This document shows positions 1-8,219 of a stretch of 33,691 nucleotides of DNA, one piece after another. Location: contig JAUVIS010000010.1 in NCBI GenBank assembly GCA_030592635.1, positions 1 through 33,691 of the forward strand, written 5' to 3'. The notes under the pieces are model-generated. The model was not told where the DNA came from, did not search any database, and saw only the letters and a list, made by a program, of their open reading frames with translations. This DNA comes from Candidatus Fermentibacteraceae bacterium (GTDB lineage Bacteria > Fermentibacterota > Fermentibacteria > Fermentibacterales > JCC-6). Position 1 is the first letter of the stretch, and each line of letters opens with the position of its first letter. The position numbers and the translations under genes are program-made.

Positions 1-1
1 A

Positions 2-637
2 TTAAAGTATTCGATCTATGCAACCATCTTCTTTCTCAATCCATGGCTCAGCTTAAGACATGATATTTATCTTCCAATATTCATTTTTCAGATGATGCTT
101 GTCTTTAACCTGTACTTGAAGAATAGAATTACAGCATCCATGATTGCTTTTGCATGGGCTCTTTCTTCGTATCAGTTCAGCTGGATTATCTTTCCTCTTT
201 TTCTGATTCTACTCAGAAATAAACACGGTAAAAAAGCAGCAGTCAAGGCATCAATAATTGCAGGGATGGGATTCATTCTCTTTGTTCTTCCCTTCATCAT
301 ATGGTCTCCTTCCGGATTCTACAACGGGGTGTTCGGTACCTGGAGAACAGTGTTTCAAGTGGAAACATTTAACCTTTCATACTGGATACTGAGAATCTTA
401 CCGGTTCAGTACATTAAGTTCTTCCAGATACTCTGTCTGACCGGTTTCTACCTGTTTGCCCTTCCGGAATTGAAAAGTAACCGCCGGTTCTTCATGCTCT
501 CAACCTTCATCACATTGCTCTTCATGATGACCGGTCAACTGATATGGCATTACTTTTTTATCATGCCCCCAATCTATATGCTCTACTATGTGAGATCACT
601 CCCTGCTGACACAGAACTTAAAAGAGTAAAGGAATAG
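2..637 (+). CDS. Polytopic membrane protein, possibly glycosyltransferase-like (GT87/PMT-type), 5' truncated by the window edge
   Basis: Frame is open from position 2 (LKYSIYATIFFLNPWLSLRHDIYLPIFIFQMMLVFN...) through the 92..637 ORF; many hydrophobic helices; family call is weak. Confidence 0.6.
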   Translation, partial: LKYSIYATIFFLNPWLSLRHDIYLPIFIFQMMLVFNLYLKNRITASMIAFAWALSSYQFSWIIFPLFLILLRNKHGKKAAVKASIIAGMGFILFVLPFIIWSPSGFYNGVFGTWRTVFQVETFNLSYWILRILPVQYIKFFQILCLTGFYLFALPELKSNRRFFMLSTFITLLFMMTGQLIWHYFFIMPPIYMLYYVRSLPADTELKRVKE

Positions 638-680
638 TTGTTTTCTGTTAACGGTGCTGATATTGCATTTCGCCGATTGC

Positions 681-716
681 AAAAATAAGGAACCACCGAT
701 TTCCCGGTGGTTCCTT
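681..716 (-). terminator. Rho-independent terminator of the rnf operon
   Basis: Perfect 12-bp stem AAGGAACCACCG/CGGTGGTTCCTT (687-698/705-716) with a 6-nt loop; minus-strand tail ATTTTTGC just after the stem, just downstream of the rnfB stop. Confidence 0.85.
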
Positions 717-738
717 AATATTAACACAAACAGTGTCT

Positions 739-1797
739 TTACTGCCGGGAAAGAACCCCGCCCATCATTTTGATGGATTTTTTCGGACACTTTTCCACGC
801 ACTGACCGCAACCGATGCATTTATCGGCGATCACTGTGTGCTTCTCTTTCAGCGAACCCTCAATAGCGTCTGTGGGACAGACCCTGGTGCAGAGAGTACA
901 GCCAATACATGTCGTGTCAATAAATGCCTTGGGCCGCACCGGAATACCATCGATGATGGCTCCTGTTGGACACTCGGAGGCACAGAGTCCGCAGTTAATA
1001 CATTTGTCAGGATTAATTTTTGCCAGGAATCCATCAATGACAACAGCGTCAACGGGACAGACCTTTTCACACTTCCGGCAGCCAATGCATGCCACTGAGC
1101 ATGCTTTTCTGGCAATACCGCCTTTGTCCTTGCTGGAACAGGCAACTACAACCTTCCGACTTGCAGGCCAGAGAACGATTATGTCTCTGGGGCAGACTTC
1201 AATGCATTTCCCGCAGGCTACGCATTTCCCCTCGTCGATCAAAGGTATACCGTTGTCACCCATTGTCATGGCATCAAATGGACAGACATCAATACAGTCT
1301 CCGAATCCCAGACAGCCGTATGTGCACGCCTTTTGTCCGCCCATAATCATAGAGGCGGAAACACAGTTTGATGGACCGTTGTAGTTGAAGGCGTTTACAG
1401 CCGATTTGCCGCCATTGCAGAGAATGGTGGCAATCATTTTTTCCTTTTCCTCAGCTACGGTACCCATAATTTTCGCGATTTCTGAGTTTACAGCAGAACT
1501 TGCTACTGTACATCCAGTTACAGAAGTGTTCCCTTCAACAACAGCGATTGCAAAGGCAGCGCAGCCGGGGTAGCCGCAACCGCCGCAGTTGGCACTGGGA
1601 AGTACTTCAAGAATAGCTTCAACCCTTGGATCCTTCGGTACCGCGAACTTTTTTGCGGCGAACGCAAGACCAAGGCCAAGAAGAAGGCCGATTGAGCCCA
1701 TAGCTATAACAGGCCCGGTCATCGCCGAGAGAATGGAAGTATCCTGCTGCTGTGATACAAGTATCAGCGTTATCTGTGCTGCCAGTGTTATCATCAC
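739..1797 (-). CDS. rnfB: Electron transport complex subunit RnfB, multi-ferredoxin form
   Basis: N-terminal TM, CGGCGYPGCAAFA cluster, then six ferredoxin-like clusters ending in CP; last gene of the rnf operon. Confidence 0.93.
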   Translation of the reverse strand: MMITLAAQITLILVSQQQDTSILSAMTGPVIAMGSIGLLLGLGLAFAAKKFAVPKDPRVEAILEVLPSANCGGCGYPGCAAFAIAVVEGNTSVTGCTVASSAVNSEIAKIMGTVAEEKEKMIATILCNGGKSAVNAFNYNGPSNCVSASMIMGGQKACTYGCLGFGDCIDVCPFDAMTMGDNGIPLIDEGKCVACGKCIEVCPRDIIVLWPASRKVVVACSSKDKGGIARKACSVACIGCRKCEKVCPVDAVVIDGFLAKINPDKCINCGLCASECPTGAIIDGIPVRPKAFIDTTCIGCTLCTRVCPTDAIEGSLKEKHTVIADKCIGCGQCVEKCPKKSIKMMGGVLSRQ

Positions 1798-2442
1798 TTA
1801 TCCTCCCAGCCCGGCGAAGCCCAGAAAGGCAATGGACATAGCCCCCGCAATAAGGAAAGCCAGAGGTAATCCTCTGAGAGCCTCGGGAACATCCGCCGTT
1901 TCCATTCTTTCGCGGAGACCGGCCATCAGCACAAGGGCCAGCGTGAAACCTATGCCCGCAGCGACAGAGTTGACGAGTGAGTATCCCAGACTGAGTTTAT
2001 CGTCAATGTTCAGTACCGCCACGCCGAGAATAGCGCAATTGGTAGTGATAAGCGGCAGAAAAATACCCAGAGCATCATAAAGTGCCGGGCTGAATTTCTG
2101 AAGAATCATCTCCACAAGCTGTACAAGGCTGGCTATGATGATAATGAAGCTGATTGTACGGAGATACTCCATTCCATACGGAACCAGCACATGGTGATAG
2201 ACAAGCCAGGAACCCAGAGTGGCCAGAACCATTACAAACACCACTGCGGCACCCATTCCAACAGCACTGTCCAGCTGCTTGGAGACTCCGAGAAAGGGGC
2301 AGATACCCAGAAAGCGTGAGAGTACATAGTTGTTGATGAAGATAGCACTGACGATTATAGCCATCATCTTCGCGATGCTGAATGACGGTTCCCCGCCATC
2401 AGGCGCTGCGATAATGACAGACATGAGCATTGAATTGATCAT
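1798..2442 (-). CDS. rnfA: Electron transport complex subunit RnfA
   Basis: INNYVLSRFLGICPFLGVSKQLDSAVGMGAAVVFVM motif; polytopic; operon position. Confidence 0.95.
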   Translation of the reverse strand: MINSMLMSVIIAAPDGGEPSFSIAKMMAIIVSAIFINNYVLSRFLGICPFLGVSKQLDSAVGMGAAVVFVMVLATLGSWLVYHHVLVPYGMEYLRTISFIIIIASLVQLVEMILQKFSPALYDALGIFLPLITTNCAILGVAVLNIDDKLSLGYSLVNSVAAGIGFTLALVLMAGLRERMETADVPEALRGLPLAFLIAGAMSIAFLGFAGLGG

Positions 2443-3050
2443 CTGGCACCTCCCCTTTTGCGCTTCTCCATTATGTTGAAGAAGCCAAGTATGAATGCCA
2501 TAAGAATAAATGCTCCCGGAGCAAGAATGGCAATCAGCATTGGCTGGTTCTGGTAGGATTCACCCAGAAGATTGAAACCAAGCCAGCTTCCATTGCCGAG
2601 AATTTCTCTGAATGTTGCCATTATCACCATCGCGAGGGTAAACCCCAGACCCATTCCGATACCGTCAGCTATTGAAGGAAGAACCTTGTTCTTGTTGGCA
2701 AAACCCTCTGCTCTTCCCAGAATGATGCAGTTTACCACGATAAGGGGAATGAAGATGCCGAGGCTACTGTGCAGTGCGGGCAGGTAGGCATTCATAAGAA
2801 GGTCAACCAGTGTTACAAAGGTGGCAATAATGACGATGTAGCTTGGAATCCTGACCTTGGACGGTATCACCTTCCTGAACAGAGAAACCAGGAAATTGGA
2901 AAAGACCAGCACAAATGTAGCTGCTGCTCCCATTCCCAGGGCATTCTCTACACTGGTAGTCACCGCGAGGAAAGGGCACATACCCAGCGCCTGCTTGAAC
3001 ACGGGATTCTCTCTCATTATTCCTCGGGAAAAATCCTGCGCGATACTCAT
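2439..3050 (-). CDS. rnfE: Electron transport complex subunit RnfE
   Basis: RGIMRENPVFKQALGMCPFLAVTTSVENALGMGAAATFVL motif; 4-bp overlap with rnfA. Confidence 0.95.
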   Translation of the reverse strand: MSIAQDFSRGIMRENPVFKQALGMCPFLAVTTSVENALGMGAAATFVLVFSNFLVSLFRKVIPSKVRIPSYIVIIATFVTLVDLLMNAYLPALHSSLGIFIPLIVVNCIILGRAEGFANKNKVLPSIADGIGMGLGFTLAMVIMATFREILGNGSWLGFNLLGESYQNQPMLIAILAPGAFILMAFILGFFNIMEKRKRGGAR

Positions 3051-3649
3051 TGGGCACCTCCTGACACCGGGATAATACCAGCTGCGGAAAGAGCATCAAG
3101 CCCGTTTCTTACGGAGTTGGTAACAGCTCGTGAAGTGATAGTGCTTCCGGTAATGGCATCAAGATCTCCTCCGTCTTTTGACAGAAGGAGTGAAGAAGCA
3201 TTCAGCCCGTCAAACTGGTAAAGAAACCTGGCGGGATTGGATACATTGGCACCGAGTCCCGGGGTTTCCTGCTGATAGAGAACGGTGTTCCCGGTAAGAG
3301 TACCTGCCGTGTTCACAGCGATCATGGTCTGTACTGTGCTTGAGTAGCCCTTCCCGTAAGCGACAAAAAGATAACCCAGCTCAACTCCCGCAGAGTCATT
3401 TACAGAAACCACTGCAAGGGTCTCATCAACTTCTGCGTACGGGTTGGCAAGGTCAGGCACGGAAAGACTGTCAAACATAAGTTCTCCGGAAGCAAGGCTT
3501 CCCGCGACATCTATCATTGCGTCCAGCTTGGCCTGTTCCTTCTGTTCAGCGATGATCGGTGAAGTAACGGAGTTCACATACCCAAGTGCCACTGCCGCAA
3601 TTGCGGCAACCAGCATCAGCATGGATCCTACTCTGATAATCTCACCCAT
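3047..3649 (-). CDS. rnfG: Electron transport complex subunit RnfG (FMN-binding)
   Basis: Single N-terminal TM; C-terminal DAITGSTITSRAVTNSVRNG flavinylation-type motif. Confidence 0.9.
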   Translation of the reverse strand: MGEIIRVGSMLMLVAAIAAVALGYVNSVTSPIIAEQKEQAKLDAMIDVAGSLASGELMFDSLSVPDLANPYAEVDETLAVVSVNDSAGVELGYLFVAYGKGYSSTVQTMIAVNTAGTLTGNTVLYQQETPGLGANVSNPARFLYQFDGLNASSLLLSKDGGDLDAITGSTITSRAVTNSVRNGLDALSAAGIIPVSGGAQ

Positions 3650-4724
3650 TGCTCGACACCTCCCCGAAACTCTGTGGTCTGGTGTATCTGTCGATAAGAG
3701 GAGTGGCCAGATTCATCAGAAGAATTGAGTAACTGCATCCTTCCGGATAACCGCCCCACCTTCGAATTACCATGGTGAGCAGCCCGGCTCCTATACCGAA
3801 TATGATTCTTCCCTTCTTTGTCACGGGAGTTGTTACCATATCGGTAACCATGAAGAATCCACCCAGAATTACACCACCGGCCAGCAAGTGGAAAAGCGCA
3901 TTTCCGTCTAACCAGCCCGGGCCTCCGAACAGCCACCCGAAAAGGGCCACAGAGCCCAGATAGCTCAGGGGAAGCCGCAGTTCAAGAACTCCACGGAGAA
4001 TCAGGTATATGGCCCCGAGAAGCAGCATAATTACGCTTGTTTCACCGATGCAGCCTCCAATGCGGCCCATGAAAAGATTCTTCAGACTCTCTCTGGAAAA
4101 AAGCATGGATCTTACTTCTTCCGATCTCTCCGGATCGCCTTCCCATGTAAAAGTCTGCTTGAGAACATTCAGGGGAGTTGCGCCGGAAAGAGCATCAAGT
4201 TCGCCGGATTCGCTCAGTTGCGCAGTTGGCACGCCGCAAGCCTGAACATCAATTCTCTCGCCGTCCTTCCACTGCATGGGAGCGATCCATCCCGCAGTCA
4301 TAAGAACTGGAAAGCTGGCCATAAGAAAAGCGCGCCCCAGCAGTGCTGGATTCACGATGTTGTGGCCGAGACCTCCGAAAGCCTGCTTGGCGACAGCAAT
4401 GGCAAATGCGCTTCCCAGAACCGGTAGCCACCATGGTACTCCCGCCGGAACATTGTAGGCCAGCAGCAACCCTGTTACCACCGCGCTTCCGTCAAACGCG
4501 AAATTGACCGGTCTCTTCATAAACTTCAGGCAGAGCCACTCGGTAAGTACGGCCGCGCCAACACTGACACCCGCAAGCAGCAGAGCTCTCGGCCCGAAAA
4601 ACCAGAAAGCCGCGATGAGAGCCGGGATCAGCGCAATAACCACATCCCACATGACCCGTTTTGTTGTCTGTGAGGAGCCAATATGCGGTGAGACGGCAAG
4701 ATCAAATATTCTGCTTTCAGCCAT
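3642..4724 (-). CDS. rnfD: Electron transport complex subunit RnfD
   Basis: SPHIGSSQTTKRVMWDVVIALIPAL start; LSGATPL flavin-attachment-type motif; polytopic. Confidence 0.95.
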   Translation of the reverse strand: MAESRIFDLAVSPHIGSSQTTKRVMWDVVIALIPALIAAFWFFGPRALLLAGVSVGAAVLTEWLCLKFMKRPVNFAFDGSAVVTGLLLAYNVPAGVPWWLPVLGSAFAIAVAKQAFGGLGHNIVNPALLGRAFLMASFPVLMTAGWIAPMQWKDGERIDVQACGVPTAQLSESGELDALSGATPLNVLKQTFTWEGDPERSEEVRSMLFSRESLKNLFMGRIGGCIGETSVIMLLLGAIYLILRGVLELRLPLSYLGSVALFGWLFGGPGWLDGNALFHLLAGGVILGGFFMVTDMVTTPVTKKGRIIFGIGAGLLTMVIRRWGGYPEGCSYSILLMNLATPLIDRYTRPQSFGEVSSNG

Positions 4725-6038
4725 TTATGCCTCCCTCGCACGGATAATAGCACGAATCTCATTCTGTGCCCGTTTGATGTGATGAACAAGATACCTGCCG
4801 GCGGGACACACATAACTGCATGTTCCGCAGGCCATGCAGTTAAGGGCTCCAGCTTTTTCCGCGTCCTCCCATTTACCGTACTCGGACGCGGTGGCAATAA
4901 CACTTGCGCAAAGCCTTAAAGGACACACATCCACGCATTTCCCGCACCGGATACAAGGCCCTTCAGCGACATCTCTTACCTCATCGGGAGTAAGAGCGAG
5001 GATTCCGCTCATACCCTTGGTCGCGGGAGCAGCGTCGGTAAACATGGCCATTCCCATCATGGGTCCGCCGCTGATCAGCCTCTGCACATCTCCCCTGTAC
5101 CCGCCGGCTGCCTCGATAAGGGTGGAAACCGGAGTTCCAACACAGACATCAAAGTTACCGGGGCTGGTCACACCCAGACCGGAAACCGTTGTAATTCTTC
5201 TGATGCACGGCATACCCTTGCAGACAGCGTCGGCGACAGCAACACAGGTTCCTGCGTTCTGAACCACTACCCCCACATTCAGAGGAAGACCGCCTGCCGG
5301 CACTTCTCTGCCCGCAGCGGCATCAATAAGCTGTTTCTCTGCGCCCTGAGGATACTGCACTTTCAGACGAACAACCCTCGCGCCCTTCTTTTCCAGCAGC
5401 TTGATGGCGTCCGGTTTGTTAACCTCGATACCGATACACGGATCACTGACACCGAGTACACGGGCGAGAATGTTCATTCCTGTGATAAGGTCGTCAGCTC
5501 TCTCCAGCATAAGACGGTGATCAGCTGTGAGATAGGGCTCACATTCAACACCGTTGATTATCAGTGTATCAATCTTCACGCCCTCAGGAGGAGAAAGTTT
5601 CACATAGGTTGGAAACGACGCGCCGCCCATTCCGCAGACACCGGCTTCCTTTATCCTGTTTATAATCAGGGAAATATCTGCGTTCTTCCAGTCGGATATG
5701 GGCTCATAAACCTCTCCGCCATCCTCCGATTCAGTTTTGATTACAACCGCGGGGCCACTGCGCATGTGAGGCATCGGGGCATTCTCAACCCTGAGTACCT
5801 TTCCGTTAACAGGGGAATGGGTTGGCAAACTGATGAAACCGTTCTGCTCTCCGATTACTGAGCCCCTTTTTACCTCATCACCGGGTTTAACTACCGGTTT
5901 GGACGGGGCTCCAAGGTGCTGACAGAGAGGAACGGTAACAACCTCGGGAGCAGGGAGTCTCACTACGGCTGCACCGCTTGACAGGCCCTTGTTTCCCGGA
6001 GGGTGCGCACCGCCGGCAAAGCTCTTTACCTTGCTCAT
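4725..6038 (-). CDS. rnfC: Electron transport complex subunit RnfC
   Basis: GGAHPPGNKGLS N-terminus, GVCGMGGASFPTYVKL, two 4Fe-4S motifs (CIRCGKCVDVCP, CMACGTCSYVCP). Confidence 0.95.
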   Translation of the reverse strand: MSKVKSFAGGAHPPGNKGLSSGAAVVRLPAPEVVTVPLCQHLGAPSKPVVKPGDEVKRGSVIGEQNGFISLPTHSPVNGKVLRVENAPMPHMRSGPAVVIKTESEDGGEVYEPISDWKNADISLIINRIKEAGVCGMGGASFPTYVKLSPPEGVKIDTLIINGVECEPYLTADHRLMLERADDLITGMNILARVLGVSDPCIGIEVNKPDAIKLLEKKGARVVRLKVQYPQGAEKQLIDAAAGREVPAGGLPLNVGVVVQNAGTCVAVADAVCKGMPCIRRITTVSGLGVTSPGNFDVCVGTPVSTLIEAAGGYRGDVQRLISGGPMMGMAMFTDAAPATKGMSGILALTPDEVRDVAEGPCIRCGKCVDVCPLRLCASVIATASEYGKWEDAEKAGALNCMACGTCSYVCPAGRYLVHHIKRAQNEIRAIIRAREA

Positions 6039-6067
6039 GCTCCTCCATTGTTGGTGTTGGGTTCTAT

Positions 6068-6097
6068 ATTGTTATCTCACATCTAATTACATATCAA
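6068..6097 (-). promoter_or_regulatory. Candidate sigma70-type promoter of the rnf operon
   Basis: Minus strand TTGATA (6092-6097), 17/18-nt spacer, TAACAA/AACAAT, upstream of rnfC with GGAGG before the ATG. Confidence 0.4.
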
Positions 6098-6182
6098 TTC
6101 CAGCATACCGTCACTAAGACAGCAAAAGGATAATTGAAATACATCATGGATTCGTTGAATATACAAAATTGGAAGGCTTTTT

Positions 6183-6635
6183 TCAGCCCTTAAGGAGTTT
6201 GTCCAGTTCCTCACGAAACTGGGACACATCCTTGAACTGTCTGTAGACACTGGCAAATCGGACATAGGCTACCTCGTCAACATCCTGGAGCAATTCCATG
6301 ACGCATTCGCCGATGAATTTCCCCTCAACCTCATCAGGATACTCTTCGGTAACCCTGGAGATTATCTGCTCAACAAGTTCCCGGATCTGCTCGCTCGAAA
6401 CGGGGCGTTTCTCGCAGGATCGTACAATACCCTTTTCCAGCTTCTTGGGATCAAAAGGTTCCCGCTGCCCGTTTTTCTTGACAACCGAAGGATAACTGGT
6501 CTCAATGTACTCGTAAGTGGTAAAACGATACCCGCATTCATTGCATTCCCGCCTCCGCCTGGTTGCCCGGCCGTCCTTGACTGTGCGGGAATCAATTACC
6601 CTGTCGTTGCTGTTGGAACATCTTGGACATCTCAT
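6183..6635 (-). CDS. nrdR: Transcriptional repressor NrdR
   Basis: MRCPRCSNSNDRVIDSRTVKDGRATRRRRECNECGYRFTTYE zinc ribbon plus ATP-cone; start placed at the ATG before MRCPRC rather than the TTG at 6671. Confidence 0.95.
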   Translation of the reverse strand: MRCPRCSNSNDRVIDSRTVKDGRATRRRRECNECGYRFTTYEYIETSYPSVVKKNGQREPFDPKKLEKGIVRSCEKRPVSSEQIRELVEQIISRVTEEYPDEVEGKFIGECVMELLQDVDEVAYVRFASVYRQFKDVSQFREELDKLLKG

Positions 6636-6690
6636 ACGGATGTTACTACACACGAAATCGCTGTCCGTCAAGACCGAAGAATGTGAAAGC

Positions 6691-6719
6691 TTGACGAATT
6701 AAGACTGTATTCTTAGAAT
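6691..6719 (+). promoter_or_regulatory. sigma70-type promoter of the tRNA cluster
   Basis: TTGACG (6691-6696), 17-nt spacer, TAGAAT (6714-6719), 14 nt before the tRNA-His 5' end. Confidence 0.75.
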
Positions 6720-6733
6720 TGGGTCACTTCGGT

Positions 6734-6810
6734 GGTGGGTGTAGTTCAGTTGGTAGAGCCCCTGATTGTGGTTCAGGTGGTCGCCGGTTCAAGCCCGGTC
6801 ACCCACCCCA
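6734..6810 (+). tRNA. tRNA-His (GTG)
   Basis: Cloverleaf by eye; acceptor GTGGGTG/CACCCAC with G-1:C73, anticodon loop with GTG, T-arm GCCGG-TTCAAGC-CCGGT, encoded CCA. Confidence 0.95.
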
Positions 6811-6815
6811 TCGAT

Positions 6816-6891
6816 GCGCTCCTGGCTCAATTGGCAGAGCAACGGACTCTTAATCCGTGGGTTCCGGGTTCAAGTCCCGGGGGGCGTACCA
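6816..6891 (+). tRNA. tRNA-Lys (CTT)
   Basis: Acceptor GCGCTCC/GGGGCGT, anticodon arm ACGGA-CTCTTAA-TCCGT, T-arm CCGGG-TTCAAGT-CCCGG, encoded CCA. Confidence 0.95.
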
Positions 6892-6892
6892 G

Positions 6893-6916
6893 AGGGGACA
6901 TGCCCGCATGTCCCCT
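6893..6916 (+). other. Perfect hairpin in the tRNA-Lys/tRNA-Arg spacer
   Basis: AGGGGACATG-CCCG-CATGTCCCCT, 10-bp stem, no strong U-tract (followed by TTCATAAC). Confidence 0.8.
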
Positions 6917-6933
6917 TTCATAACAGCGTCGGT

Positions 6934-7010
<77 letters not shown>

Positions 7011-7029
7011 ATGAATTTACTTTCATCTC

Positions 7030-7060
7030 TTGACAACCGCTTTTTTTATTTGCAGATAGT
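7030..7060 (+). promoter_or_regulatory. Possible promoter of the sigma factor gene
   Basis: Consensus -35 TTGACA (7030-7035); -10 is poor (CAGATA or GATAGT). Confidence 0.3.
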
Positions 7061-7118
7061 AACGATACATGCTGTAGCAAGTTATCTGCTACTCCTGCCA
7101 TTGAAGGGGTGTGGTTTT

Positions 7119-7961
7119 TTGGGTATTCGAAGAGTTGAGGGGAAGTCTCTTGAGTTGTATCTCCGTGAGATCGGTTCTAAGGAATCTCTTACATCCGCCG
7201 AAGAAGCCGATCTTGCCCGAAAGATAAAAAACGATGACCGGGAAGCACAGGAAGTCCTCGTGGAGTCTAATCTCAGGTTTGTGGTAAGCATCGCCAAGCA
7301 GTACGCCAACCAGGGTGTAGCCCTGGAAGATCTCATCAGTGAAGGCAATGTGGGCTTGATCAGGGCAGCACGGGGCTTTGACGAAAACCGCGGTTGCAGA
7401 TTTATCACCTACGCTGTCTGGTGGATCAGACAGGCGATTCTTCAAACGCTCGCGGAGAATTCCAGAATTGTCAGGCTGCCTCTCAACAGGGTGAATGAAT
7501 TGTATCGGATGGGCAGAGCTTCCAGAGAGCTGGGGCATAACCTCGGTCGTACGCCCTCAACAGACGAGATTGCAGGCCAGCTTGATGTGCCGCGAAAAAA
7601 CATTGAAGGGATGCTCTCAATTCACAGCACACATCTTTCTCTGGACAGACCGGTTTACGATGGAAGCGACAAAACCTTCCAGGACATGATGCCTGCCAGA
7701 GGCAATGAGACCCCGGAAGATGCTGTAATAGAAGACTCTTTAAAGAAGAGTGTGCTTGAGATGCTTGAAACCCTGGATATTCGTGAGAAAACCATCATCA
7801 GCCTCTTCTTCGGGTTGAGTACGAACAGAAGACACACGCTGGCTGAAATCGGGCGAACCATGGGAATAAGCCGGGAACGGGTCAGGCAGTTAAAAAACAG
7901 GGCTATTGACAAACTTCAGCAACACTTCAGTTCAGATGCGATGCTGATGCTGCTTGACTGA
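7119..7961 (+). CDS. Primary-type RNA polymerase sigma factor (RpoD/sigma70 family, short form lacking region 1.1)
   Basis: Region 2 NLRFVVSIAKQYANQGVALEDLISEGNVGLIRAARGFDENRGCRFITYAVWWIRQAI; region 4.2 TLAEIGRTMGISRERVRQLKNRAIDKL; TTG start with AAGGGG 9 nt upstream preferred over the GTG at 7005 inside tRNA-Arg. Confidence 0.9.
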   Translation: MGIRRVEGKSLELYLREIGSKESLTSAEEADLARKIKNDDREAQEVLVESNLRFVVSIAKQYANQGVALEDLISEGNVGLIRAARGFDENRGCRFITYAVWWIRQAILQTLAENSRIVRLPLNRVNELYRMGRASRELGHNLGRTPSTDEIAGQLDVPRKNIEGMLSIHSTHLSLDRPVYDGSDKTFQDMMPARGNETPEDAVIEDSLKKSVLEMLETLDIREKTIISLFFGLSTNRRHTLAEIGRTMGISRERVRQLKNRAIDKLQQHFSSDAMLMLLD

Positions 7962-8219
7962 TCAGCTCGAATAACACCTGCTCTTAGGGCCGGAGCCCTT
8001 GTGTTCCTCCACCTTTTCAGGAGTCAGGCCCTTCTGCTTCACAACACTGAGAAAAAACCCGCCGTCTTCCGCTTTTACAGAAATACACATTCCGCAGTCA
8101 GTTGAAAGATTCCTGGGTATTGGAACCATTCTGCAGGAAATACCGCTCTTTCTGGCGGCCCTTTCAGCGGTGAGTACATGGGTCATTGATTTGAATATCA
8201 TGTACAGATAGTCACTCAT
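7962..8219 (-). CDS. DUF3343 (putative Se/S carrier-like) protein
   Basis: YLYMIFKSMTHVLTAERAARKSGISCRMVPIPRNLSTDCGMCISV resembles the DUF3343 pattern; 8-nt overlap with the desulfurase-like gene. Confidence 0.75.
   Translation of the reverse strand: MSDYLYMIFKSMTHVLTAERAARKSGISCRMVPIPRNLSTDCGMCISVKAEDGGFFLSVVKQKGLTPEKVEEHKGSGPKSRCYSS

Noticed and set aside
815-1384. 189-aa plus-strand ORF
   Set aside because: Antisense to rnfB, generated by the repeated Cys cluster codons
6183-6235. Terminator hairpin just after nrdR (AAGGGCTGAAAAAAGCCTT)
   Set aside because: Stem is short and needs a bulge; not strong enough to call
7962-7964. TGA at the end of the DUF3343 gene as a selenocysteine codon (context CYSS-TGA)
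   Set aside because: Reading through enters the sigma factor gene antisense with no conserved sequence; no SECIS-like element noted
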